25,424 bases of DNA from F23-D06 sp045600905 (lineage in GTDB: Bacteria > Bacteroidota > Bacteroidia > Bacteroidales > WCHB1-69). The stretch covers positions 1-25,424 of the forward strand of contig JAZRYT010000044.1 in the NCBI GenBank assembly GCA_045600905.1, read 5' to 3'. Shown here in pieces: positions 7,466-14,865 of the stretch. The position numbers and the translations under genes are program-made. The notes beneath the pieces were generated by a model. The model searched no databases. It was given only the letters and a program-made list of their open reading frames with translations, and was not told the origin of the DNA. Every line of letters starts with the position of its first letter. Within the stretch, counting starts at the first letter, position 1.

Positions 7466-8031
7466 TATATAGCCAACTGTTCTCATTTTGACGTGGCACC
7501 CAACTGACAGTCGCGCTGGTCGCATCCACATCAACAAGGTAGGCTTGACTGGGGCAAGGGTAGGAGGGCGTTTGCTCAATGATGAAATCCTTGATGTAAA
7601 AGCTAACCATAGAAGGTGTACGCAGGCACAAAATTCTGGCATTTTCCTGGTAAAGTAGAGGGATTTCATATTGTTTGAATTCGGTTGTGGTTGGATATAG
7701 CGTGTCAATAGGCACAAAAGCCCCGCCGACACTGTCCTTGAAACCGACAAGCAAGTAGGAAGAAAGAGCCAGAGAAGTTGTCGGTTTGACTTTCATCCTC
7801 ACTGTCAAGTCGTACAGTGGTAAATTGTCTGCAAATCTTGGAAGTGTGACTTGATTGGGCAAATATAGAAAAGTATCTGTAGCTGAATACTCCAATCCAG
7901 CACCGTTCCAGCATTCCGGCATCATATCAAGCCGGCACGCGTACGGCAGCTGCGTGATGGTGCAGGGGGACTGAGCAAGGGCCCCCAGACAGAAAAATGG
8001 GTAATACAAGGGTAAGTATATGTTTTCTCAT
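7466..8031 (-). pseudogene. N-terminal part of the interrupted T9SS adhesin-like gene
   Basis: The minus-strand ATG at 8029-8031 begins MRKHILTL, the start of a signal peptide, but the hydrophobic core and cleavage site (LYYPFFCLGALAQ) continue in another frame, so a one-base indel has hit the signal-peptide coding region. The mature part starts SPCTITQLPYACRLDMMPECW, a start common in Bacteroidota secreted adhesins, then a cleaved-adhesin-like beta domain, and the beginning of a fibronectin type III domain (LVDVDATSATVSWVP, ENSWLY) cut by the IS. The remainder is at 5372-6225. The interrupted fibronectin domain is shorter than usual when the halves are joined, suggesting loss of sequence at the insertion point. 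Confidence 0.85.
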
Positions 8032-8123
8032 GATTTATTATTTTTGATGAATTGTAATCAGAAAACTATGGACGGAAGTGTGGGGCAGATTGTACAGGAC
8101 GCAACGGATTCGTCCGTTGAGTG

Positions 8124-8151
8124 GTAGAGACGGTGTGCACACCGTTTCTAC
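8124..8151. repeat. REP-like palindrome, variant copy
   Basis: GTAGAGACGGTGTG followed directly by CACACCGTTTCTAC. Both arms have diverged together at the tip (GTG/CAC), keeping the stem, with one G-T type change in the right arm. Apart from this copy, I see nothing in the 247-nt gap between the adhesin start and the antitoxin gene. Confidence 0.75.
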
Positions 8152-8278
8152 GGTATCAGTATTTCCTGCAAAGTGAACACCCCGAACAGCCCGAACCTTT
8201 CGCCCCTGCAAACAACATTAACTCCGCCCACAAATACCGAGGTCTCCTTTAAAAATAAAGGAAAAGCATACTCCGCAT

Positions 8279-8587
8279 TCATATTAAGGCTGCAACTCTT
8301 TTCTTTTTTGAGTGTTTGGCAAGTGGAATGGTTTGGATAATATCCGTATCTAATGCCACTGAAATTTTTGCTATGGTTGCCATAGTAAAGTTATGGGTCC
8401 CTGAAAGCCAGCGGCTCACTTCCGTTTCTGTTTTTCCCAACAAACGGGCCAGATCTTTTTGAGTTAAACCTTTCTCCTCCAATATTGCATATATACAATT
8501 GGCAATACTTACAGATAAGTCCATCTGTTTTTTCATCACAGGGCTCATCGTGCTGCGGACTTCATTCATTAATTCGTTGGTTTTCAT
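8279..8587 (-). CDS. XRE-family helix-turn-helix protein, probable antitoxin
   Basis: 102 residues from the ATG at 8585-8587. An XRE/Cro helix-turn-helix spans about 35-80 (LTQKDLARLLGKTETEVSRW, LSGTHNFTMATIAKISVALD). The frame extends further upstream, but that would overlap the preceding gene and adds no domain. It starts 10 nt after the stop of the gene at 8598-9077, an arrangement matching toxin-first HigBA-type modules, in which the XRE protein neutralises the toxin and represses the operon. The C-terminus is basic (KHSKKKRV). DNA binding is well supported; the antitoxin role comes from context. Confidence 0.82.
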   Translation of the reverse strand: MKTNELMNEVRSTMSPVMKKQMDLSVSIANCIYAILEEKGLTQKDLARLLGKTETEVSRWLSGTHNFTMATIAKISVALDTDIIQTIPLAKHSKKKRVAALI

Positions 8588-8597
8588 TGTGGAATAT

Positions 8598-9077
8598 TTA
8601 TTCGTCAATAACAAATGATAACTTGCCAAGCAATTGCGTGCCTGAAATAGTGATGATTTTCTGTTTTTCCAACTGCTTGATTTCAATATCAATTTTCTGC
8701 AGCGTTTGAACACATCTGTTCAAATGTTCATTCTCTTGATAAGTCGCCGAACTTTTTAATCCACCATTCCCTAATATTAGCACTTTAGATTGAATATTAA
8801 TCAAATATAATCTTAAAGATGTTGTTTCCAAATGTGATGGCAATGCCATAATTCTGTCCCGCTTTGTCCCTTCATAGCGAAAATGTCGGTCTGCTGCCCC
8901 ATCACGCTTTATGATGTCCAATCGATAAACTAATTGCGCCACGTCTTCTAGGTGAGAATCCTTATATTGGAGCAGAAATTTTTCGAACTCTGTATATTCC
9001 TCTCCTTCAAACTTTGGAGAATAAAGACTGACTTTATTTCCATCCTCCAGTAATTCAATAAATAAATTGGTTTTCAT
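8598..9077 (-). CDS. Putative RelE/HigB-like toxin partner of the XRE gene
   Basis: 159 residues, soluble, starting MKTNLFIELLEDGNKVSLYS. The central part (DVAQLVYRLDIIKRDGA ... HFRYEGTKRDRIMALPSHLE) and the strand LRLYLINIQSKVLILGNGG followed by a Lys resemble the LR-x-aromatic ... VLL-x-G-F/G-x-K end of RelE/HigB/Gp49-like toxins, but the protein is longer than usual (about 100 residues) and has an extra C-terminal helix region with KQLEKQK. It directly precedes an XRE antitoxin-like gene. It might cleave mRNA at the ribosome if it is a true RelE relative. Gene reality is secure; family placement is moderate. Confidence 0.72.
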   Translation of the reverse strand: MKTNLFIELLEDGNKVSLYSPKFEGEEYTEFEKFLLQYKDSHLEDVAQLVYRLDIIKRDGAADRHFRYEGTKRDRIMALPSHLETTSLRLYLINIQSKVLILGNGGLKSSATYQENEHLNRCVQTLQKIDIEIKQLEKQKIITISGTQLLGKLSFVIDE

Positions 9078-9096
9078 AATTTCAAATTTTCGGCGG

Positions 9097-9104
9097 CAAA
9101 AATA
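9097..9104 (-). promoter_or_regulatory. Promoter of the toxin-antitoxin operon
   Basis: On the minus strand TATTTTTG, 19 nt before the ATG at 9077. A TTTCG resembling the -33 element lies 19 nt upstream (9124-9128). Confidence 0.55.
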
Positions 9105-9173
9105 AACATAAAAGTTAATATTTCGAAAGCCAAATTATTTTTTTCGGAATTATTTCGCGTGGTAAGACGCGTT

Positions 9174-9190
9174 GTAGAGACGCGGCGCGG
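9174..9190. repeat. Degenerate REP-like fragment
   Basis: GTAGAGACGCGGCGCGG shares the GTAGAGACG start of the palindrome but has a different arm and no matching right half. Confidence 0.4.
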
Positions 9191-9205
9191 TATCATTTTA
9201 CCATT

Positions 9206-9234
9206 GTAGAGACGGTGCAATGCACCGTCTCTAC
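9206..9234. repeat. REP-like palindrome, full copy
   Basis: GTAGAGACGGTGCA, central A, TGCACCGTCTCTAC. It lies 6 nt beyond the stop codon of the AAA ATPase gene, so the 14-bp hairpin may also protect or end that transcript. Confidence 0.85.
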
Positions 9235-9240
9235 GTACAT

Positions 9241-10377
9241 TTACCGTCTCAGCGTTGCCAGCCAGTGGACAAACATCGGATCCTGCATCACGACACGCCC
9301 GCCGGGACGAATGTCTATCAGGTCCTTTTCCAACGTGGCATTTCGCAAGTTCTTGATATTAGCGGATGTTCCGAAATCGTACTTTTTCAAAACCTCTTTG
9401 GATGAGAAATTTTCAACGCCATCCACGACAGCATATAGGAAATGTATCTGCTTTGTAGTCAAATTGTCATAAATATTGCTGAACAAGAGGGTTAATTGGC
9501 ATATCAGACTTTCAAATGCATCCATTAGGATTTCCTGGGTACAAACGTTGCTGGTCCTTAACCAAACCTGTTGTGACAATTGCTGCACATAGTAAGGGTG
9601 CGCGTCTGCCAAATCAACCAAATTGCCAGCCAAATCTTCATTTATCTGTTTCCCTGTACGTTGAAATGTTTCTGTAATAAAAGTTATCCAATCAACTTTG
9701 GAAATCTTCTCTAAAAACATAATGTCACCGAACTTGAAAAACGGCATTTCCGCATTGCCGAAAATATTCATCAACATATGCCGTTTGCTGCCGTAAAGGC
9801 AATAGCAGACTGCGGAATGGCGTTGCCAATGTGCCCTTAATTTCCGCTGGAATTCAATGGATTCATTGAAATTGGAAATGTTCTGAAATTCATCAATGCA
9901 GACTACGAACTTACGTTTCCGCTCCGTGGCTATCGTCTGCGGCAGATCCAAAATGTCATCCACCGACAAATCCGGATTGTTGAAATCCACAGAAAAAGAA
10001 ATATCGTACGGCTGTATGCTATCTGACAAGGAAATTTTGGGAGCAAATGATCCTAAATATTTCTTTACAGAAGCAGCAAAATCATCAAAACGTGTATTTG
10101 ACGCCTTAATAACGGCCTTGGAAAACGTAGTGTAGAATTGTCCTTCGTTTCTACAATCAAACAGGTCAATATGGACAACGAAGAAGTCCTCATTATCAGA
10201 AAAATGCTTTAAGACTTTGTTCACCAAGGAGGTTTTCCCCCATCTTCGTGGCGAGATAATTATTGTGTTGATTATATTCTGAAAGTTCTGCTGCAACTTC
10301 ACAGACTCGGCAATTCGATTAGTAAAACTTTCATTTTCAGCTATTTTTCCATAAATAAAAGGTAATTCCATATCCAT
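9241..10377 (-). CDS. Stand-alone AAA/P-loop ATPase (ATPase_2-like)
   Basis: 378 residues. The P-loop at 42-50 (SPRRWGKTS) follows the GPRRxGKTS pattern of archaeal-type ATPase_2 (PF01637) proteins, except that the first Gly is Ser. Walker B is FVVCIDEFQ (157-164), a sensor-1-like YGSKRHMLMN lies at 195-204, and a C-terminal winged-helix-like domain at about 305-370 ends GRVVMQDPMFVHWLATL. Such single-gene ATPases are common in Bacteroidota and Archaea; their substrate is generally unknown, and links to defence or mobile elements have been suggested. The ATG at 10375-10377 is close to the -7 box (15 nt), so the leader is very short; Met3 is an alternative start. Monocistronic, flanked by REP-like palindromes on both sides. 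Confidence 0.82.
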   Translation of the reverse strand: MDMELPFIYGKIAENESFTNRIAESVKLQQNFQNIINTIIISPRRWGKTSLVNKVLKHFSDNEDFFVVHIDLFDCRNEGQFYTTFSKAVIKASNTRFDDFAASVKKYLGSFAPKISLSDSIQPYDISFSVDFNNPDLSVDDILDLPQTIATERKRKFVVCIDEFQNISNFNESIEFQRKLRAHWQRHSAVCYCLYGSKRHMLMNIFGNAEMPFFKFGDIMFLEKISKVDWITFITETFQRTGKQINEDLAGNLVDLADAHPYYVQQLSQQVWLRTSNVCTQEILMDAFESLICQLTLLFSNIYDNLTTKQIHFLYAVVDGVENFSSKEVLKKYDFGTSANIKNLRNATLEKDLIDIRPGGRVVMQDPMFVHWLATLRR

Positions 10378-10391
10378 TGTTTTTTCGGACG

Positions 10392-10399
10392 CAAATGTA
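10392..10399 (-). promoter_or_regulatory. -7 element of the AAA ATPase promoter
   Basis: TACATTTG on the minus strand fits TAnnTTTG. Directly upstream are the 15-bp tandem repeats at 10405-10446, each containing TTTG on the minus strand. Confidence 0.55.
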
Positions 10400-10404
10400 A
10401 TAAA

Positions 10405-10446
10405 ATTATTTCAAATAGAATTATTTCAAATAAGATTATTTCATTA
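10405..10446. repeat. 15-bp tandem repeats over the ATPase promoter
   Basis: ATTATTTCAAATAGA (10405-10419), ATTATTTCAAATAAG (10420-10434) and a partial third unit ATTATTTCATTA (10435-10446). The array begins 6 nt upstream of the -7 box and covers the -33 region, where operators often lie. Confidence 0.75.
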
Positions 10447-10491
10447 TACTTGCTATTCAAATTATCCTAATGAACGGTATCATTTATCATT

Positions 10492-10520
10492 GTAGAGACG
10501 GTGCACTGCACCGTCTCTAC
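10492..10520. repeat. REP-like palindrome, full copy, part of a terminator module
   Basis: Identical to 5408-5436. It abuts the terminator hairpin at 10527-10556; the same pairing recurs at 14785-14838. Confidence 0.85.
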
Positions 10521-10526
10521 ACACAA

Positions 10527-10556
10527 AAACAGCCCATCCTTGCGGACGGGCTGTTT
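10527..10556 (-). terminator. Intrinsic terminator of the 1321-aa secreted protein gene
   Basis: On the minus strand AAACAGCCC ... GGGCTGTTT forms a 9-bp stem with additional inner pairs (GTCC/GGAT), followed by TTTTTGTGT. It lies 40 nt after the stop at 10597. Nearly identical to the terminator after ppdK. Confidence 0.85.
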
Positions 10557-10596
10557 GGCAATTATATAATAAGATATAATAATGTGGCCTTGAAAA

Positions 10597-13500
10597 CTAT
10601 TTCTTAATGATCTTGCCCAAATATTGTCCTACCTTTATGAGGTACAAACCGCTTGAATAATCAGAGAGATTAACAGTCATTGTTTCACTAGTCAAATGGC
10701 AACTTTGCAACAAGCGGCCGGAGAGATCATAAACCCTGACGGTCTCATTGCTGTTCAGCAGTTCTTCATCCTCAATTCTAAAGCTGACAAGTCCTGTGGT
10801 CGGGTTGGGATACATCGTAAGGTCCTCGACTTTCAGGTGTTCGTCAATGCCGACATCCGTTCGCACATCAAGATAAAGAATCATCGTGGTCACGCAGCCG
10901 TTTTCGGAGGTGACATCGGTTTGATGAATTTGCACGCCGGAGGTGGTTGTGCTGGAAGCTGGAATGGAGAAATAGGCATCGTTATACGAATGATTGGGCA
11001 AAACCGCGGCGTATATCAATTGATAAGACGGGACGAAGGATAGATTCAGGACATACGAGGTGTCAATGGATGTTCCAAGGGCATTGCGAACGTTGTGCGT
11101 GTAGGAGCCTGCTTCCGTGATGGTTCGTCCGTAAAAATCAAAACTGCCACCTTCGCAGATGGATTCATCGGAAGTGATAATCACAGGTTCTGTGAAATTT
11201 TCCGAATAAGCGCCTTCTTCGTAGTTGTCTCTCAACAAGTCAACAAAGCTGAGCAACGAGAGGTCAACTTTGCTACTGCTGTCGATAAAGGACGGGAAAA
11301 TAGTGGAGAGACAGAAATCGATTTCCTGCATACTGCCAGCCGCAAAGTCAAACGGACCTACCATAGCCAGGCCACGGCGGTCGTACGGCGCGTTGCCTAC
11401 GGCTTTTTCCGTCCAGCCTTCCGGTCCATATTGATATGCGGAATCAGGTTCTAGGCCATTGGTGTTCCAAAGGCAGGGATCGCTATTGCCAGGGAACATG
11501 AAATTACAATCAATGGAAGATCCGCCATTACTATAATGGGCATTGCCTCCATATTTCAGATGGGTACCATCTTTCCACTCGCCGCACAAATAATGATAGT
11601 AATCTTCAGCCATAGAAGGATCGCCCCAGCCGTCATTCGTATGATACAAAAATCCCGTCAGGCCCAATCGTTCATCATCTGTGATTCCGTTTCCGAAATT
11701 GGCACCGGTGATGGCATATTGGCTCAATCCATTGTTTACAAAAAGGTTACAATCGGAGGTGTCGGAATATGCCGGATTGTCAATGCTGTCGGTAGGCATC
11801 GTAGGGCCTGCCAAAACGGTCAACGTCTGGATGGGCGGATTGGCCCCATAACCGTAATCTCCAATATAAAAGGAAGAATCAATAATATTACCATACTCAT
11901 CTGCGGTGTAGTTCCAATACCCGTTGTCAATGTCTCGTCCGTTGTAACAATATACCGTGCTGCGTTGCACGTCGCAGGCCACATAATCATCATTGGCATA
12001 CCCCAAATCCCAATCACTCCAAAGTCCAAGATAAGTATTGTGAAGCGAATTTTGTGAGCGGTTATACATTTTATAATTAAAGAAAAGTGTGTTGTTCAGC
12101 AAAGAATCGTTGGGTGCGTCAAAGGCATACGCCATACCGTGAACTTCCATACCGATGGGCGTGCCACCCGTTTCTCTGTGGGCAGCGTAATTGTCGTTGA
12201 AAATGAAGAACAAAGCCATATCACCTAAGAATGTGGGATAATCACCATGTGTGGGATCATAATGATTGTCATTATCTACATCAACGTAAGGCGCAAGGTT
12301 GTAAGCTTGGCCTTTGGTTGTGTCACCGTGGGCGGGCCATTCTAAAATGTGCTTGGGAATAGTATATCCCGGTGTGTCATAATTGGCGATGAATTCAACA
12401 ACTTCATCGCGTGTGATTTTAAAGCATCTATCCCACTGTGAGGTTGTGGATTCGTCCGTAGAAGCATCTACCGTGGATAAAGGACCGGGCCAGAAATCCT
12501 TGCCTTTTTGACCGAATCGCATTGCGGCCAGGTGAAGTTGGTCGGATTCATCCAAGCCTCCAAACCATAAAGCCTGGCTGAAGTATGAAGAAGTTGTACC
12601 ATTCTTGGGAACTCTATAGAGGTTTGAGGAACCATAATTATATTCATAGTCCCAGAAATGCATACCTATAGGGGAGATTAAAGCCTCAATGTTGTTGATA
12701 TCAATAATATTCGTCTCATCCAAGTCAACTTGAGAAAGAACGCTTTGGGCGATAGGTTCCAAATCTCTCAAATTGAAGCTATAGGCTGGAGCATTGTTGT
12801 TTAGTGGACTTTCAGGACCGGAGCCAACAGCAGAAGAGTAGTACATAAAGGGACGAGTGACGCGAATGTGGACTGTTGCTTCGTCTGAGAGCCAGTAGGC
12901 CTCTTCACCGATAGCAGGCATAGGTATGCTGGTCCACATCACATTGTTGAACAGCTGCATTTTGCGTTTTTTACGATCTTGGTTGTCAAAATTCGTGTTG
13001 CTGGTGAATGTGGCGAATTTCTCTTTCAGCCACTTGCCTTCGTCATATATGCCACAATCGAAATAGGCATATTGCAATCCGTCCTCACCGGTGAATGTCC
13101 CTCCATGCCCCATCGTGACTTGTCCGTTGTCGTTGAAGTTACGTGCTCTCAATGAATTTCTATAGGGCATACTGCACGTGCTGCCGGAGCTGCCGCAGAC
13201 ATAGACGAAGTGGCATCCGCCCCAATGCTCTGCGTCAGTTGTGGGATTGAAAATCATATCCGCTCCGTGGTTGGCCTCGTCTGCCGAGTTCTCGGCAAAC
13301 ATAATGTTCAAACGCTCTCCCGTCTCCACATTGATGGCATAACCTGGAAACCAGCCCATTCCAGTAGTGCCCGAATTGTCGGGGTTGCCGTTCTTGTCAA
13401 CGGATGGGCAAGTTTTCGGCTCGTGTCGGATATTGTGGTATGTCTGCCCATTGAAATGTTGTTCGACTTGGAAGTTGTCCTCCGCACTTGCCGCTCCTGC

Positions 13501-14562
13501 CTCCAAAACAACGGCACGCGTCCACATACTTGTATCGGGAGTGAACACGATATCTACTGAGTATAGATTTGTCAGTGTCGGATTATAGCCGGGGTTCATA
13601 GGTACGCTTCGAAGCGCTGTGAAATCATAATAATAAGGGGAGGGCTCCCTTTCAGAAGTGATGTCGAGGTCTGGAGAGATGTATTTTGCCTGAGGTCCGT
13701 TGTCGTAAGCGGAAGCCAAAGGATATGGGGCCCAGGTACCATCTATGACATCTTCGTATTGACCGTAATAGTCATTGAACAAACGAATCGGTTCGTATGA
13801 ATTGACAAATCCGAAATTCATTAAATAGAAATAGTCTTCCTGGCGCCATTTCCAATACTCGTCTTCTACACCATCTTGACCGTCGCCTCCACCCCAGTCA
13901 TACCAATAACCTAATTCGTGGTGTCCTGCTCTAATCCAATTGTTTTTCGTGTTGATTTCTTCATCTTTAATACCAGACAGCCAATAATGCCCCCCCCCAT
14001 AGGCAATGTAGGAGCCTATCAAGTCTGACTGGGCGAATTGCACGTTATTTGAATAGGTGACATTGGGATATGCGGCTGCTATCCTCGAATTCTCACGATA
14101 GATGGAAAACGGACGGTTCTTCACTTGGATGGAAATGCCGTGTCCCTGAATTTCCTCTTCAATGCCTTCGCCTATGGTGTGCTGAGATTGAATGGCTTCC
14201 ACAACATCTCCATTAGAATTCAGCACTTCCAATTTCCAATGCGCGTCATTGCTGATTAAGGAATTGTCGTAAGCATCCGTTACAGGAAGGATCTTCAAAC
14301 GATAATCGTATTCCGTATGGATTTGCTGGGGGTCAACGACTTTGACCAAAATGGGACCGCCTCCATAGTGATAGGTGACATCCTGTACTTTCCAGGGAGC
14401 ACCAGCCATAATGTCGTTTCTGGTTTCATCTGACAAGTAAAGGAACCGCCCTCCGTTGCCTTGACCTTCAGTTTGCGTCACTTTGGGTGTGATGAATACG
14501 TTTTGTGCTGTGCTGAGAAGTCCTATCGTCAACAAGCAACTGAATAGTAGAATCTTTTTCAT
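10597..14562 (-). CDS. Large T9SS-secreted protein with type A sorting domain
   Basis: 1321 residues. Signal peptide MKKILLFSCLLTIGLLSTAQ. The mature protein is rich in Asn, Tyr, Gly and Asp, with a long extracellular region of unknown fold. Its latter half (WSDWDLGYANDDYVACDVQR, PPIQTLTVLAGPTMP, HLKYGGNAHYSNGG, FMFPGNSDPCLWNTNG, GPFDFAAGSMQEIDF) matches a pattern I recognise from large conserved Bacteroidota secreted proteins of unknown function. The C-terminal 75 residues are a complete type A sorting domain: LTMYPNPTTGLVSFRI, VRVYDLSGRLLQ, NLSDYSSGLYLIKV and a basic IIKK end. The protein should cross the outer membrane by the Por machinery and be anchored or released. A run of nine G residues encodes Gly-Gly-Gly at 13990-13998. 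Monocistronic, with promoter at 14607 and terminator at 10527. Confidence 0.88.
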   Translation of the reverse strand: MKKILLFSCLLTIGLLSTAQNVFITPKVTQTEGQGNGGRFLYLSDETRNDIMAGAPWKVQDVTYHYGGGPILVKVVDPQQIHTEYDYRLKILPVTDAYDNSLISNDAHWKLEVLNSNGDVVEAIQSQHTIGEGIEEEIQGHGISIQVKNRPFSIYRENSRIAAAYPNVTYSNNVQFAQSDLIGSYIAYGGGHYWLSGIKDEEINTKNNWIRAGHHELGYWYDWGGGDGQDGVEDEYWKWRQEDYFYLMNFGFVNSYEPIRLFNDYYGQYEDVIDGTWAPYPLASAYDNGPQAKYISPDLDITSEREPSPYYYDFTALRSVPMNPGYNPTLTNLYSVDIVFTPDTSMWTRAVVLEAGAASAEDNFQVEQHFNGQTYHNIRHEPKTCPSVDKNGNPDNSGTTGMGWFPGYAINVETGERLNIMFAENSADEANHGADMIFNPTTDAEHWGGCHFVYVCGSSGSTCSMPYRNSLRARNFNDNGQVTMGHGGTFTGEDGLQYAYFDCGIYDEGKWLKEKFATFTSNTNFDNQDRKKRKMQLFNNVMWTSIPMPAIGEEAYWLSDEATVHIRVTRPFMYYSSAVGSGPESPLNNNAPAYSFNLRDLEPIAQSVLSQVDLDETNIIDINNIEALISPIGMHFWDYEYNYGSSNLYRVPKNGTTSSYFSQALWFGGLDESDQLHLAAMRFGQKGKDFWPGPLSTVDASTDESTTSQWDRCFKITRDEVVEFIANYDTPGYTIPKHILEWPAHGDTTKGQAYNLAPYVDVDNDNHYDPTHGDYPTFLGDMALFFIFNDNYAAHRETGGTPIGMEVHGMAYAFDAPNDSLLNNTLFFNYKMYNRSQNSLHNTYLGLWSDWDLGYANDDYVACDVQRSTVYCYNGRDIDNGYWNYTADEYGNIIDSSFYIGDYGYGANPPIQTLTVLAGPTMPTDSIDNPAYSDTSDCNLFVNNGLSQYAITGANFGNGITDDERLGLTGFLYHTNDGWGDPSMAEDYYHYLCGEWKDGTHLKYGGNAHYSNGGSSIDCNFMFPGNSDPCLWNTNGLEPDSAYQYGPEGWTEKAVGNAPYDRRGLAMVGPFDFAAGSMQEIDFCLSTIFPSFIDSSSKVDLSLLSFVDLLRDNYEEGAYSENFTEPVIITSDESICEGGSFDFYGRTITEAGSYTHNVRNALGTSIDTSYVLNLSFVPSYQLIYAAVLPNHSYNDAYFSIPASSTTTSGVQIHQTDVTSENGCVTTMILYLDVRTDVGIDEHLKVEDLTMYPNPTTGLVSFRIEDEELLNSNETVRVYDLSGRLLQSCHLTSETMTVNLSDYSSGLYLIKVGQYLGKIIKK
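13990..13998 (-). repeat. Nine-base G tract inside a coding region
   Basis: On the coding strand TAT-GGGGGGGGG-CAT encodes Tyr-Gly-Gly-Gly-His within the first 200 residues of the large secreted protein. In this sequence the frame is open. Confidence 0.9.
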
Positions 14563-14606
14563 ATGAGAAATTTTATATGGTTAGTATTTTTGTTTTATTT
14601 TGGGTA

Positions 14607-14614
14607 CAAAAATA
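14607..14614 (-). promoter_or_regulatory. -7 element of the large secreted protein gene
   Basis: TATTTTTG on the minus strand, 44 nt before the ATG at 14562. A possible -33 TTG (14639-14641) is 24 nt upstream. The rest of the 303-nt gap to ppdK holds only the half palindrome and terminator described separately. Confidence 0.55.
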
Positions 14615-14784
14615 ATAAAAATATTTTCGTGTTCCCGACAAGAAAATACATCAATAATTTACTGATAACAAACAACTTGAATTTTTTTCAAAAATTAACT
14701 CCTAAAATCAACACAGAACCTGTTGATCTGGCAACTGATTTTGCTCTTTGGAAACATATCGGCTGACTTCTCCCAAGCCTTCCG

Positions 14785-14802
14785 GCACTGCACCGTCTCT
14801 AC
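14785..14802. repeat. Half copy of REP-like palindrome next to the ppdK terminator
   Basis: GCACTGCACCGTCTCTAC is the right arm plus centre of the palindrome; the left arm is absent. Confidence 0.75.
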
Positions 14803-14808
14803 ACAAAA

Positions 14809-14838
14809 AAACAGCCCATCCTCACGGACGGGCTGTTT
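14809..14838 (-). terminator. Intrinsic terminator of ppdK
   Basis: On the minus strand AAACAGCCC ... GGGCTGTTT with inner pairing, followed by TTTTTTTGTGT. It begins 27 nt after the stop at 14866. Confidence 0.88.
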
Positions 14839-14865
14839 GACTATTATTTTATAAAGTATAATAGA

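Noticed and set aside
6224..7467. Clean target-site duplication of the IS
   Set aside because: Only TA is shared by both flanks, too short to be convincing, and removal of IS plus one TA leaves the adhesin halves out of frame.
14563..14766. 67-codon frame on the plus strand after the large secreted gene start
   Set aside because: It overlaps the minus-strand promoter and is AT-rich with no similarity; no start signal of its own.
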